64,000 bases of DNA from the NCBI RefSeq assembly GCF_900103885.1, contig NZ_FNIM01000013.1:19645-83644 (forward strand). The letters are read 5' to 3'. Numbering within the stretch: position 1 is the stretch's first letter; each line of letters opens with the position of its first letter. The position numbers and the translations under genes are program-made. Below are positions 52,218 to 61,083 of this stretch, piece by piece. Source of the stretch: Actinomyces ruminicola (GTDB taxonomy: Bacteria; Actinomycetota; Actinomycetes; Actinomycetales; Actinomycetaceae). The notes under the pieces are model-generated. The model was not told where the DNA came from, did no database searches, and was given only the letters and a program-made list of their open reading frames with translations.

Positions 52218-53468
52218 AAGATCTTGCTGCTGGGGTCCGGCGCGCGCGAGCACGCCCTGGCCCGTGCCCTCGCTTCCGACCCCGCCACCACCGAGCTCGT
52301 CGTCGCCCCCGGCAACCCCGGCACGGCCGACATCGCCACCAACATCAAGATCGACCCCACCTCGCCGGAGGAAGTCGTCGACCTGGCCACCCAGATGGCC
52401 GCCGACCTGGTCGTCGTCGGCCCGGAGGCGCCCCTGGTTGCCGGGGTTGCCGACGCCGTCCGCGACGCCGGCATCCCCGTCTTCGGGCCCGGCGCCGAGG
52501 CCGCCCGCCTGGAGGGCTCGAAGTCCTTTGCCAAGCGAGTCATGGCCTCCGCGGGCGTGCCCACCGCCGACTCCGCCACCTGCGCCACCGAGGAAGACCT
52601 GCGCGTCGCGCTGCAGAACTTCGGCGCGCCCTACGTCGTCAAGGAGGACGGGCTCGCCGCCGGCAAGGGCGTCGTGGTCACCACCGACCTCGAGGCCGCC
52701 CTCGCCCACGGCCGCGCCTGCCTGGCCAAGGAGGGCGGGACCGTCGTCGTCGAGGACTACCTCAAGGGCCCGGAGGTCTCCCTGTTCTGCGTGTGCGACG
52801 GCGCCACCGTCCGCCCGCTCGCCCCCGCCCAGGACTTCAAGCGGCTGGGCGACGGCGACGTCGGCCCCAACACCGGCGGCATGGGCGCCTACACGCCGCT
52901 GACCTGGGCGCCCGCCGACCTGACCGAACAGGTGCTGCGAGAGGTCGCCCAGCCGGTGGTGGACGAGATGGCCCGCCGCGGCACCGCCTTCATCGGCCTG
53001 CTCTACTGCGGCCTGGCCCTGACGGACAAGGGCGTGCGCGTGGTCGAATTCAATGTCCGCTTCGGCGACCCCGAGACCCAGGCCGTCCTGGCGCGCCTGG
53101 ACTCCTCCCTGGCCGAGCTGCTGCTCGCCGCCGCCACCGGCCGCCTCGCAGAGGTCCCCGCGCCCCGCTGGTCGGAGCAGGCCGCCGTCGACGTCGTGCT
53201 GGCCGCCCCCGGCTACCCGGGCACCGTCACCACCGGCGGCCTGATCACCGGCATCCCCGACGCCGAGGCGCTCGACGGCGTCCACGTCCTGCACGCCGGC
53301 ACCGCCCGCGACGACGACGGCAACCTGATCGCCTCCGGCGGACGGGTCCTGTCCGTGGTCGGCCTGGGGGACACGGTGGCCGCCGCCCGCGCCCGCGCCT
53401 ACGAGGCCATCTCCAGGATCCACCTCGACGGCGCGCAGTACCGCACCGACATCGCCGCCGGGCGCTGA
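52215..53468 (+). CDS. purD: Phosphoribosylamine-glycine ligase
   Basis: 417 residues, the usual PurD length. It opens with MKILLLGSGAREHALA, the family's N-terminal glycine-rich motif, followed by an ATP-grasp fold: PYVVKEDGLAAGKGVVV, VEDYLKGPEVSLF, GPNTGGMGAYTP, EFNVRFGDPETQA. It joins glycine to phosphoribosylamine with ATP in the second step of purine synthesis. The GTG start fits a leaderless transcript. purC follows 51 bp later in the same direction. Confidence 0.95.
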   Translation: MKILLLGSGAREHALARALASDPATTELVVAPGNPGTADIATNIKIDPTSPEEVVDLATQMAADLVVVGPEAPLVAGVADAVRDAGIPVFGPGAEAARLEGSKSFAKRVMASAGVPTADSATCATEEDLRVALQNFGAPYVVKEDGLAAGKGVVVTTDLEAALAHGRACLAKEGGTVVVEDYLKGPEVSLFCVCDGATVRPLAPAQDFKRLGDGDVGPNTGGMGAYTPLTWAPADLTEQVLREVAQPVVDEMARRGTAFIGLLYCGLALTDKGVRVVEFNVRFGDPETQAVLARLDSSLAELLLAAATGRLAEVPAPRWSEQAAVDVVLAAPGYPGTVTTGGLITGIPDAEALDGVHVLHAGTARDDDGNLIASGGRVLSVVGLGDTVAAARARAYEAISRIHLDGAQYRTDIAAGR

Positions 53469-53519
53469 GACGAACGGCGGGCATCGCCGTCGGCGCCGCC
53501 GCGGTGGCAGGATGGGGCC

Positions 53520-54476
53520 ATGAGCGAGACCAGGACCCCTGACGCCCCCGCTGCCGAGCCCGGTGCAGGCATGCCGCCGTCGGCCCCCGCCCTGCCCGGC
53601 TGGGAGCACGTCTCCTCCGGCAAGGTGCGTGACGTCTACGCCCCCGCCGACGCCGGCCCCTGGGCCGGGCAGGACGTGCTGCTGCTGGTGGCCTCCGACC
53701 GCATCAGCGCCTACGACCACATCCTGTCCACACCGGTGCCGGACAAGGGCAAGGTGCTCACCGCCCTGTCCGTGTGGTGGTTCGAGCAGCTCGCCGACAT
53801 CGTCCCCAGCCACCTGGTCTCCCTGGACGTGCCCGCGGCGGTCGCGGGCCGCGCCATGATCTGCCGCCGCCTGGAGATGTACCCGGTCGAGTGCGTCGCC
53901 CGCGGCTACCTCACCGGCTCCGGCCTGGCCGAGTACCGCGACTCGGGCACCGTGTGCGGCCTGCCCCTGCCCGCGGGCCTCACCGAGGCCTCCCGCCTGC
54001 CCGAGCCGATCTTCACCCCCGCCGCCAAGGCAGAACTCGGCGAGCACGACGAGAACGTCTCCTTCGAACGCGTGGCGGAGATGGTGGGCACCGACACCGC
54101 CGAGGCGCTGCGCGAGACCACCCTCGCCCTGTACACCCGCGCCGCCGACATCGCCAGCGCGCGCGGCATCATCCTGGCCGACACCAAGTTCGAGTTCGGC
54201 CAGGACCCCGCCACCGGCCGCCTGATCCTGGGCGACGAGGTGCTCACCCCCGACTCCTCCCGCTTCTGGCCCGCCGACGCCTGGACGCCGGGCCGCCCCA
54301 CCCCCTCCTTCGACAAGCAGTACGTGCGCGACTGGCTCACCTCCCCCGCCTCCGGCTGGGACCGCGGCTCGGCTGCGGCGCCCCCGGCCCTGCCCGACGA
54401 CGTCGTGCAGCGCACCCGGCAGCGGTACCTGGAGGCCTATGAGCGCCTCACCGGCAGCCCCCTGGACCTGACATGA
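53520..54476 (+). CDS. purC: Phosphoribosylaminoimidazole-succinocarboxamide synthase
   Basis: 318 residues, close to the roughly 300 of the longer SAICAR synthetase type. It has [63 protein letters not shown] and DSSRFWP. It makes SAICAR from CAIR, aspartate and ATP. CAGGAT (53508-53513) lies seven bases before the ATG, a possible internal leaderless promoter. Its stop overlaps the start of the next membrane-protein gene (ATGA). Confidence 0.95.
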   Translation: MSETRTPDAPAAEPGAGMPPSAPALPGWEHVSSGKVRDVYAPADAGPWAGQDVLLLVASDRISAYDHILSTPVPDKGKVLTALSVWWFEQLADIVPSHLVSLDVPAAVAGRAMICRRLEMYPVECVARGYLTGSGLAEYRDSGTVCGLPLPAGLTEASRLPEPIFTPAAKAELGEHDENVSFERVAEMVGTDTAEALRETTLALYTRAADIASARGIILADTKFEFGQDPATGRLILGDEVLTPDSSRFWPADAWTPGRPTPSFDKQYVRDWLTSPASGWDRGSAAAPPALPDDVVQRTRQRYLEAYERLTGSPLDLT

Positions 54477-55099
54477 CTGCACCCATGGCCACTCCGGGCT
54501 CCGCCGCCCCCGGCACCACCCGTAGCTTTCAGCCCGGCCCCGGCTTCTTGGTGGCGCTGGTCGCTGTAGTCCTGGTGCTGCTGCTGGCGCTAGCCGCCGC
54601 CGTCTCCAGTGCCTTCGGCGCCCGGGGGCTGTCCGCCATCCTGGGCGGCGTGGCGCTGGTGATCGTCGGCGTCGGGCTGCTGCTGCTGTTGCGCGTGCCG
54701 GCGCGAAGCGTCGTCGTCAACGCCCCGCGGCTGCGGTTGGAGCGCAACCGCGCCCGACTTGCCCGCCGGGATCGGGATGGGCGCCGGCCCGCCGGGCCGA
54801 GAGGCTCAGGCCGTCAGGGCGGAACCGAGGAGACGGCCGCACCGCTGACGGTGCCCGGCACCGACCTGGTCATCCCCGACTCGGGTGGACGCCGGGAGCT
54901 GACCACCCTGGACGTGGTGACCGGGCCGCTGACCACCGCCCTGGCCACCACCGGTGTGGGCCGCAAGGCCGATGAACTGCTGGCGGGCACCGCCACCGGC
55001 GAGACGGCGATCCGCGTGCTCCAACTGCTGGCCGGCACCCTCGGCTTCCTGCTGCTCGCCCTGGGGCTGGCCTCGATCCTCGGGCAGGTGATCGCGTGA
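54473..55099 (+). CDS. Membrane protein of unknown function, coupled to purC
   Basis: 208 residues. Two N-terminal membrane helices (about 23-45 and 52-72), a basic loop ([20 protein letters not shown]), a soluble middle ([36 protein letters not shown]) and a C-terminal helix (about 183-205). No enzyme motif is seen. The ATG overlaps the purC TGA by 4 bp, and its own end overlaps the next start, so translation of the three genes is probably coupled. This reflects expression, not necessarily a purine role. Confidence 0.7.
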   Translation: MTAPMATPGSAAPGTTRSFQPGPGFLVALVAVVLVLLLALAAAVSSAFGARGLSAILGGVALVIVGVGLLLLLRVPARSVVVNAPRLRLERNRARLARRDRDGRRPAGPRGSGRQGGTEETAAPLTVPGTDLVIPDSGGRRELTTLDVVTGPLTTALATTGVGRKADELLAGTATGETAIRVLQLLAGTLGFLLLALGLASILGQVIA

Positions 55100-55977
55100 C
55101 GCCGCCGCTGCGCGACCGCCGCTCCGAGGATGAGCGCGGTCCCGTCGACTGGGGTACCGGCGCCCGCGCCGCCGCCTACGCGGGAGGGCGGGACAGCTAC
55201 ACGCATGCCTACGGCGGAGCTGACGCCGAGCCCGATGTGGACTGGGGTGCGCCGGCCGCTCCCGGCGGCTCACCACGCGTGCGCCGGGCCGAGGCCGGTA
55301 CCGACTGGGGCGTGGGCCGGGGCGCGGCTCCCGCCACCTCCGGGGAGCCAGGACCTACGCCTTGGCCGCAGGCGGCGCGCAGGCAGCGACTGGTCGGCGT
55401 CCTGTTCGCCATGGCCGGCTTGGCGCTGGCGACCTGGTCGGCGATGCACCTGGCCACCAACGCGGAAGCGGGGCACCCGTGGGTGCCGCCGTGGCTGGTG
55501 GTGGTCCTGGGAGGGGCGGGGCTGGTCTCGGCGGCCGGATACCTGGCCTGGGCCGGCGGCACCGCCGTGCGCCACGAGGCCGAGCGGTGGGAGCCCACAG
55601 TGGTGGATGCCGCGGCGGGATTGACCACGGGCACCGTTGACGCCGCCGACCCGCACCACCTGCTGGCGGCCTCCGGCCTGTCGGCAGCGGCGCTGCCGCC
55701 GGGGCGGCGAGGCGCGGGCCGGGGCGTCGATGGTGCCGGGGGCGTGCGCGTGGACTCCGGGCCCAAGCCCGTGATGGGCACCTCCACCATGGACCAGTCG
55801 GTGCACGCCCCGGCGGGCGTGGCCGGCGCCGTCGGCGGCTTCATGCTCGCCGCCGCGGTGGTGTGCGCGGTCCTGGCGCTCGTGCTGGGCGCGGAGTGGC
55901 TGCTGGGCACATTGGCGCTGGCTACCGGCGGCGTCCTCGCGGTCCGCCTGGCCGGCGACTGGCTCGGCGCGATCTAA
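55096..55977 (+). CDS. Second coupled membrane protein of unknown function
   Basis: 293 residues from GTG 55096, which overlaps the upstream TGA. About 95 N-terminal residues are polar and Gly/Ala-rich with repeated VDWG/TDWG motifs (PVDWGTGARAAAYAGG, VDWGAPAAPGG, TDWGVGRG). Four membrane helices follow at about 100-120, 130-152, 240-262 and 268-288. No known family is recognised. It is the last gene before the R1 array and purS. The repeated (V/T)DWG motif could be a short peptide docking site. Confidence 0.68.
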   Translation: MTPPLRDRRSEDERGPVDWGTGARAAAYAGGRDSYTHAYGGADAEPDVDWGAPAAPGGSPRVRRAEAGTDWGVGRGAAPATSGEPGPTPWPQAARRQRLVGVLFAMAGLALATWSAMHLATNAEAGHPWVPPWLVVVLGGAGLVSAAGYLAWAGGTAVRHEAERWEPTVVDAAAGLTTGTVDAADPHHLLAASGLSAAALPPGRRGAGRGVDGAGGVRVDSGPKPVMGTSTMDQSVHAPAGVAGAVGGFMLAAAVVCAVLALVLGAEWLLGTLALATGGVLAVRLAGDWLGAI

Positions 55978-55979
55978 CT

Positions 55980-56071
55980 CGCCGAGATCGGCAGAAGTCA
56001 CGTGCCGAGATCGGTAGAAGTCACGTGCCGAGATCGGTAGAAGTTACGTGCCGAGATCGGTAGTTGTTGCG
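55980..56071 (+). repeat. R1 array, forward, four units upstream of purS
   Basis: Three full units (GAGATCGG(C/T)AG + AAGT(C/T)ACGTGCC) and the terminal half unit GAGATCGGTAGTTGTTGCGGG. It begins three bases after the membrane-protein stop and ends 31 bp before the purS -10 (TAGGCT 56102-56107). Confidence 0.92.
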
Positions 56072-56101
56072 GGCGAAGCCGATTCACGGGGCGCGGACGG
56101 G

Positions 56102-56149
56102 TAGGCTGAGCGCGGACCCGCTCCCGCCCGACCGCATCCAGGAGGACCG
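56102..56149 (+). promoter_or_regulatory. purS promoter -10 and ribosome binding site
   Basis: TAGGCT (56102-56107) is a -10 candidate. GGAGGACCG lies just before the purS ATG at 56150. Unlike purD this gene has a 5' leader of about 35 nt. Confidence 0.5.
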
Positions 56150-56437
56150 ATGGGACGCATCGTCGTCGAGGTCATGCCCAAGCCCGAGATCCTTGACCCG
56201 CAGGGCAAGGCCGTTATGGGCAATCTCCCACGCCTGGGATTCGACCAGTTCACAGCGGTGCGCCAGGGGCGCCGCTTCGAGTTGACCGTCGACGGCCCCG
56301 TCACCGACGCCCACCTGGCCGCAGCCGCCGAGGCCGCCGAGACGCTCCTGTCCAACCCGATCATTGAGGACGTCGTCTCCGTCACCGCCGACCCGGCTTC
56401 CGACGCGGGCGCCGCGCCGAGCCCCGAGGAGGCCTGA
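56150..56437 (+). CDS. purS: FGAM synthase subunit PurS
   Basis: 95 residues: GRIVVEVMPKPEILDPQGKAVMGNLPRLGF, then VRQGRRFEL and LLSNPIIEDV. This is the small structural subunit of the three-part PurSQL formylglycinamidine ribonucleotide synthase. The C-terminal 15 residues are an Asp/Ala tail beyond the usual 80-85. purQ starts at the next base. Confidence 0.93.
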   Translation: MGRIVVEVMPKPEILDPQGKAVMGNLPRLGFDQFTAVRQGRRFELTVDGPVTDAHLAAAAEAAETLLSNPIIEDVVSVTADPASDAGAAPSPEEA

Positions 56438-57133
56438 GTGACCCGCATCGGCGTCATCACCTTCCCCGGCACGCTCGACGACGTCGACGCCGCCCGCGCG
56501 GTCCGCCTCGCCGGCGCAGAACCCGTGTCCCTGTGGCACAAGGACGCGGACATCCGCGGCGTGGACGCCGTCGTCGTCCCGGGCGGATTCTCCTACGGCG
56601 ACTACTTGCGCTGCGGCGCCATCGCCCGCTTCGCCCCCGTCATGGACGAGGTCATCGCGGCCGCCGAGCGGGGCATGCCGGTGCTGGGCATCTGCAACGG
56701 ATTCCAGATCCTCACCGAGGCGCACCTGCTGCCCGGAGCGCTCATCCGCAACGACCACCAGAGGTTCATCTGCCGCGAGCAGCGCCTGCGGGTGGAGTCC
56801 ACCACCACCGCCTGGACCAACCTGTTCGAGGAGGGGGAGGAGATCGTCGTTCCGCTCAAGAACGGCGAGGGCAACTTCATCGCCTCGCCCGCCGAGCTGG
56901 ACCGCCTGGAGGGCGAGGGGCTCGTCGTCTTCCGCTACCTGGGCAACCCCAACGGCTCCGCCCGCGATATCGCCGGAGTCCGCAACCAGCGCGGCAACGT
57001 CGTCGGTCTCATGCCGCACCCCGAGCACGCCGTCGAGCCCGGCTTCGGCCCGGACTCCGCGGCGGGGGCACGCCAGGGCGTGGACGGCCTGCGCCTGTTC
57101 CAGTCCGCCATCAGCGCGCTGGTCGGCGCCTGA
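56438..57133 (+). CDS. purQ: FGAM synthase glutaminase subunit PurQ
   Basis: 231 residues, class I glutamine amidotransferase. Nucleophile Cys at residue 86 in [10 protein letters not shown]. The catalytic His/Glu pair is in [10 protein letters not shown]. It supplies ammonia to PurL. GTG 56438 directly follows the purS stop, so the two are coupled. purL, its usual next gene, is instead 3.95 kb downstream. Confidence 0.94.
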   Translation: MTRIGVITFPGTLDDVDAARAVRLAGAEPVSLWHKDADIRGVDAVVVPGGFSYGDYLRCGAIARFAPVMDEVIAAAERGMPVLGICNGFQILTEAHLLPGALIRNDHQRFICREQRLRVESTTTAWTNLFEEGEEIVVPLKNGEGNFIASPAELDRLEGEGLVVFRYLGNPNGSARDIAGVRNQRGNVVGLMPHPEHAVEPGFGPDSAAGARQGVDGLRLFQSAISALVGA

Positions 57134-57763
57134 GGCCGAGGGCCGCGCCGCTCCCTAACCGAGCGCCTTCGCAGCCGGGCGGCTCCTGACGACGCGGTGA
57201 GGGCGCCGACCGGCAGATGCGGTCGGCGTTGGCTGCGCCAGTTGGATATTCGGTACGCCACTCAGCGGTCGGTTGTGCCCACTACGGGTGGGCGGTGTCT
57301 GATGCTGGTTGGCACCTGTTCTCATCCCGGTTGCCTGTGGATAACTTCTTGGACGTCGAGCCGTGCGGCCGCGGCGGCCCGGGTGTGCGGGCGGCGCGCA
57401 TCCGGCTTCGGGACCGCGGCGGAGACCGCGGAATGACGCTTGCTGGTGCGGATCCGTTCCGTTCGGGGGATACCGCCGGATGGCGTAAAACCGCGAAATT
57501 GCAACGATTTGACCGCATGGGTGCGTGTGCGATAAAGGGGCTCGAAGATAGGCTTCGCGCCTGCTGGGGTGTTCCTGGACGCCGATCGATGACTTCCCTG
57601 GGGGCTGCCCACAGGTAGAGCGGCGTGATTCCCCCTGTCCTCAGAGCTGTGCACAAAGCTGTGGATAATACCTGTGGATTACCGTGTAACAAACATGCTG
57701 CGAGTGGGCGGCAGAACCCGCCTCACAGGTTTGCTGGACGCCTCTGCGGCGCTGTGGTTCTGC
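57134..57763. other. 630-bp gap between purQ and the glycosyltransferase, DnaA-box-like cluster
   Basis: No gene is supported. It contains TGTGGATAA twice (57336-57344, 57660-57668), TGTGCACAA (57648-57656) and TGTGGATTA (57673-57681), all matching or nearly matching the DnaA box TTATCCACA in the same orientation. Local composition is less GC-rich around 57480-57560. A possible R2 scrap (GGTACGCCACTCAGCGGTC) is near 57253. Confidence 0.5.
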
Positions 57764-59182
57764 TCACCCCAGGGCCTGCGCGATGGCCTCGACCAACTCG
57801 AGCAGGTGCCGGTCGGGCAGGAACTCCCGGCGCACGGACTCGTGCGCCGCCAGTCCCATCTCATGCGCCCGCTCCGGGAAGCGCAGCACGTCCGCGACGG
57901 CCTGGGCCCAGGCGGCGCCGTCGGCCGGGTCAACGAGCACGCCGTCGACGCCGTCGTCGATCTGGTCCTGGATGCCGCCCACAGCCGAGGCGACCACGGG
58001 CGCCTTCTTCCACATCGCCTCCGCCACCGGCAGCCCGAAGGCCTCCACGAGGGAGCGCTGCGTGACCACGTCGGCCACGCGCTGGACGGCGTTGACCACT
58101 GTGGCGTTGACATCCCGGTCGTGCATGGGCACGGCGGCGATGTGCACGCGCGAGGCCACCGAGTCCGGCAGCAGGTCCCAGCGGTCCAGCACCTCTCCAA
58201 GCACGGCGGCGGATTCGGCGTCGCGCTCCGGGTCCGGGTCCGGTCCCACCAGCAGCAGGTGCGCATCGGTCGGCAGCAGCGCCACGTTGTCCGCGAAGGC
58301 GTCGACCAGCTCCTTGCAGCCCTTGAGGCGGTCCCAGCGGGACACCTGCGCGATCACGCGCACGCCCTGCGGCACCGGCAGACCCGCACCCGCCAGGGAC
58401 GGCAGCTCACGAATCGCGTCCGGGCGCCCGTCCTCGTGCACCAAGGCGACCGCATCGAAGGGCGGCTCGCCGTCGAACACGCCCGCCAGGCGCGCCACCG
58501 ACCACGCCTCGTCCAGGTCCAGCACCCGGTTCTTGGGGGAGTCGGGGTTGATGGAGGGCGCGATCACCACGCAGCGCTCCGGCTCCACGAAGGGTGGCCG
58601 GTAGTTCGGCCGCGAGACGACGACGAGGTCCACCTCCTCCAGGTAGCGGTCCAGGAATGCCCAGGCGCGCTGGCCGGCGTCGCCCGTGTCCTGGGCGCCC
58701 AGGTGGCAGCGCCAGATGACGGTGGCCCCCGCCGCCCCAAATGCCTTGGCCAGGCCGGCGGTGGGTGGGTCGTGCAGGATGACGACGTCGCCGTCGCGGA
58801 TGTCATCGACGACGTTCTCCGCGTTGGAGGCGATCACGTGCTCGTAGATGTCGCGCTGCTTGTCCCCGAGCTTGCCGCCGTCGCCCCGGTCGCCGTGGAT
58901 GCCGGCGTGCAGCCGTGAGGCAATGGTGTTGAACTCGCGCGGCGCGTCCAGCACCAGCCACCGGGCGTCGATTCCGATGTCGAGCGCATAGCCGACCAGC
59001 GGGGCGACGATCTCCGCGGGGCCAGACGCCGCCGCGGCTGTGGGCGTCACCGTCCAGACGGTGCGCCCTTCAAGCAGGGTTCGGGCCGCAGCGACGCCGT
59101 CACGCAGACGCCGAGTGGCGACCTCATCCAAGTGGCTCTCGAGGTCCGACAGGGGGAGCGGGGCGACGTCGATGGTTCTCAT
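57764..59182 (-). CDS. GT4 glycosyltransferase, trehalose synthase (TreT)-like
   Basis: 472 residues from ATG 59182; ATG 59200 is an alternative. It shares the TreT/trehalose phosphorylase-type layout: VWTVTPTAAAASGPAEIVAPLVGYALDIGIDARWLVL, VVILHDPPTAGL, WRCHLGAQ, NRVLDLDEAW, the GT-B donor motif VAQVSRWDRLKGCKELVDAF, then LLLVGPDPDPERD and AEAMWKKAPVVASAVGGIQDQI. Members of this group join nucleotide-activated glucose to glucose, or split trehalose; which one applies here is not settled. Glycogen and starch enzymes elsewhere in the window give a loose metabolic link. It is on the minus strand, inserted between purQ and purL. Confidence 0.78.
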   Translation of the reverse strand: MRTIDVAPLPLSDLESHLDEVATRRLRDGVAAARTLLEGRTVWTVTPTAAAASGPAEIVAPLVGYALDIGIDARWLVLDAPREFNTIASRLHAGIHGDRGDGGKLGDKQRDIYEHVIASNAENVVDDIRDGDVVILHDPPTAGLAKAFGAAGATVIWRCHLGAQDTGDAGQRAWAFLDRYLEEVDLVVVSRPNYRPPFVEPERCVVIAPSINPDSPKNRVLDLDEAWSVARLAGVFDGEPPFDAVALVHEDGRPDAIRELPSLAGAGLPVPQGVRVIAQVSRWDRLKGCKELVDAFADNVALLPTDAHLLLVGPDPDPERDAESAAVLGEVLDRWDLLPDSVASRVHIAAVPMHDRDVNATVVNAVQRVADVVTQRSLVEAFGLPVAEAMWKKAPVVASAVGGIQDQIDDGVDGVLVDPADGAAWAQAVADVLRFPERAHEMGLAAHESVRREFLPDRHLLELVEAIAQALG

Positions 59183-59403
59183 GTCCCGATACTGCCCCAA
59201 TGTTGTGTGATGCGCAGCACTTTCGACGGCGTGCCGTGTGTTTCAAGGTGTTGCGTCACCCTCAGTTGTCCGCACCGGCTTGCGCGTCGGGAGGTGCGGG
59301 GGAGAGGCTAGCCGGGTAACGAGCATGTCGCGGGATGGCTGTGTTACCGGTGCGACCTGCGATCATCCCGTGCCCGGTCCAACCCGTCTGAAGGGAAACA
59401 GTC

Positions 59404-59871
59404 ATGAGCCAGAGCCCCAATATCCCCGGCCAGCCGCAGCCCCCTGCGTACGGCAGTGGGCAGCCGAGCAATCCCTATGGCCAGCAGGCATACAGTCAGC
59501 AGCCGGCCTATGCAGCCCCCGGTTACGGTGCGCCCTACGGGCAGGCTGGGTATGTGCAGCCCAAGTCGAAGGTCGCCGCAGCGGTGCTGGCCTTCTTCCT
59601 CGGGACCCTGGGCATCCACAACTTCTACCGGGGTCAGACCCGCAACGGCATCATTCACCTGTGCCTGGTTGGCGGGGCGATTGTGCTGCTCATCATCGGC
59701 GGGGTGGTCCTGGGGGCTAACGTCGATGCCTACGGCAATGTGTCGGGCGGTGCAGCTTCCACCGCCGGGATGCTGATGCTGCTGGGCTGGCTCGTCGCTG
59801 CTGGTAACGGCATCTGGGCCTTCGTCGAGTTCATCATGATCCTGGTCTCCAACGACGGCAGCCTCCAGTGA
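59404..59871 (+). CDS. TM2 domain membrane protein
   Basis: 155 residues. The first 55 are Pro/Gln/Tyr/Gly-rich. A TM2 domain follows: [31 protein letters not shown], with its signature HNFYRG, then two further hydrophobic segments (about 93-112 and 120-150). GAAGGGAAACAGTC precedes the ATG. TM2 proteins are small envelope proteins of unknown detailed function. There is no operon partner. Confidence 0.82.
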   Translation: MSQSPNIPGQPQPPAYGSGQPSNPYGQQAYSQQPAYAAPGYGAPYGQAGYVQPKSKVAAAVLAFFLGTLGIHNFYRGQTRNGIIHLCLVGGAIVLLIIGGVVLGANVDAYGNVSGGAASTAGMLMLLGWLVAAGNGIWAFVEFIMILVSNDGSLQ

Positions 59872-60013
59872 AGGCGCTCCGCGCCGTCTCCTCAAGGTAA
59901 TCGCCGCCGTGGTCGGTCGACGTTACCGCCGAGGCCGGTCGACGTGGCTGTCCGGGCGGGATTCGGCGGCGCGGTGATCTGGGGCCGTTGGTCTTCCACT
60001 GAAGGAGTCGGTT

Positions 60014-60713
60014 GTGGAGACGCTGCCTGAGTTCGACGAGCGCGTCAGAGCATTCCAGACCAACTCGGTCCCCGACGAGCCGATGTTCGGGCTGCCTGCG
60101 TCGCTGGAGGAGAAGGTGGCCCGACGAGTAGGCGCGCTGCGGCCCTTCTATGGGGACACGATCGCCTACTTCCTCGACGATCAGGTTCGGGAACTCGTAG
60201 GGGCGATCGCGCATGGCCTCCACGGCCGTTTCGGCGAGTCGCTGTCGCTACCGCTGCCCGTGGAGATGACATGTGACGCTCCACGATCTCCACGCCGGCC
60301 CGGACCGGGCGCAGGTGTGGCCACTGGTGGAGGCCGGCGCGGCGAGGGTCGCGGAGCTGGTTGCGCGGGCGCGCGCGGTCGGCCCGATCCGCACCAGGTG
60401 CACGGCGGTCTTCAACCTGGTGAATACGAGCGTCGTCGTCGGGACCAGAGCGGTGGAAGAGGGCGAGCACCACAAGCTGCTTTCGGCGCGCGCCCTGTTC
60501 GACGAGATCGTCCCCTCCGGGCCGTTCACGCCCCATATCACTGTTGCCTACTACCGGCCGGACGCGCCCATACCGCTGGCACCCGGAGCATTGCGCGCCG
60601 CGCTCAGCGAGTTCACCGTACAGATCTCGGGCAAGTCCGTCGTGCTCGCACCCGAGCGCCTGCACGCCCTGCACTTCGACTCAATGAGCAACTACTGGGT
60701 GGCCCAGCCGTAG
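60014..60713 (+). pseudogene. 2H phosphoesterase/RNA ligase-like gene split by a frameshift
   Basis: The first frame (GTG 60014 after GAAGGAGT) gives ETLPEFDERVRAFQTNSVPDEPMFGLP.. to PLPVEMT, then loses sense. The second frame resumes at once from GTG 60273: VTLHDLHAGPDRAQVWPLVEAG.. to FTPHITVAYYRPDAPIP, ending at 60713. The two parts join naturally as PVEMT-LHDLH if about seven bases near 60268-60274 are removed. HIT and LHDLH resemble the motifs of the 2H superfamily. Each half lacks what the other has. A sequencing error or programmed shift is possible. Confidence 0.6.
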
Positions 60714-60754
60714 GACCCGGCGCCATCGTCTGTGTGTACGCGCGGCTTCGATAG

Positions 60755-60880
60755 TTCCGCCGGACGCCATTTGGGCCGCTGTCCTCTGTTTGGACCGCCG
60801 TAGTGCGCCACTGGGGCGGTCCGAATAGACGCAAGGGGTCCAAACAGAGGGCCGGGGTCCAGACCGAGGGCCGGGGCAGC
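60755..60880. repeat. R4 nested hairpin element, copy 2
   Basis: CCTCTGTTTGGACC (60783-60796) pairs perfectly with GGTCCAAACAGAGG (60837-60850). Inside it GGACCGCC (60792-60799) pairs with GGCGGTCC (60815-60822). The right end GCCGGGGTCCA matches copy 1 at 28211-28321. Confidence 0.7.
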
Positions 60881-61038
60881 TTGGGGCAGGACACGCCGCG
60901 GCTCGGGGACGCGGGAAGTCCCCTGGTTGAGGACGCGGGCGCCAGGCGCCGGACTCGTGCAGCCGCCGCTCGGCGTTGGGCTCGCGTGGATGCCGCTCGA
61001 CGTCGACCACGTTGTGAAATAGGTGCAAGGCCGCCCCG

Positions 61039-61058
61039 CCGGGTAACCTCTAACCCGG
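61039..61058 (+). promoter_or_regulatory. Palindrome upstream of purL
   Basis: CCGGGT (61039-61044) and ACCCGG (61053-61058) flank AACCTCTA; the first arm overlaps a TAACCT -10 candidate. It lies 25 bp before the purL ATG and could be an operator for purL. Confidence 0.4.
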
Positions 61059-61083
61059 TTCCACCGCCCACCCAGGAGCAGAC

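Noticed and set aside
57217..57654. Open frames in the purQ-glycosyltransferase gap
   Set aside because: There is no start signal, no coding-like composition and no recognisable domain on either strand.
57336..57681. Chromosomal origin of replication
   Set aside because: DnaA-box-like sites exist, but no dnaA, dnaN, recF, rpmH or parAB gene is in the window and there is no strong AT-rich unwinding region.
59238..59720. Alternative frame over the TM2 gene
   Set aside because: The TM2 frame has a ribosome binding site, the HNFYRG signature and membrane helices; the other frame has none.
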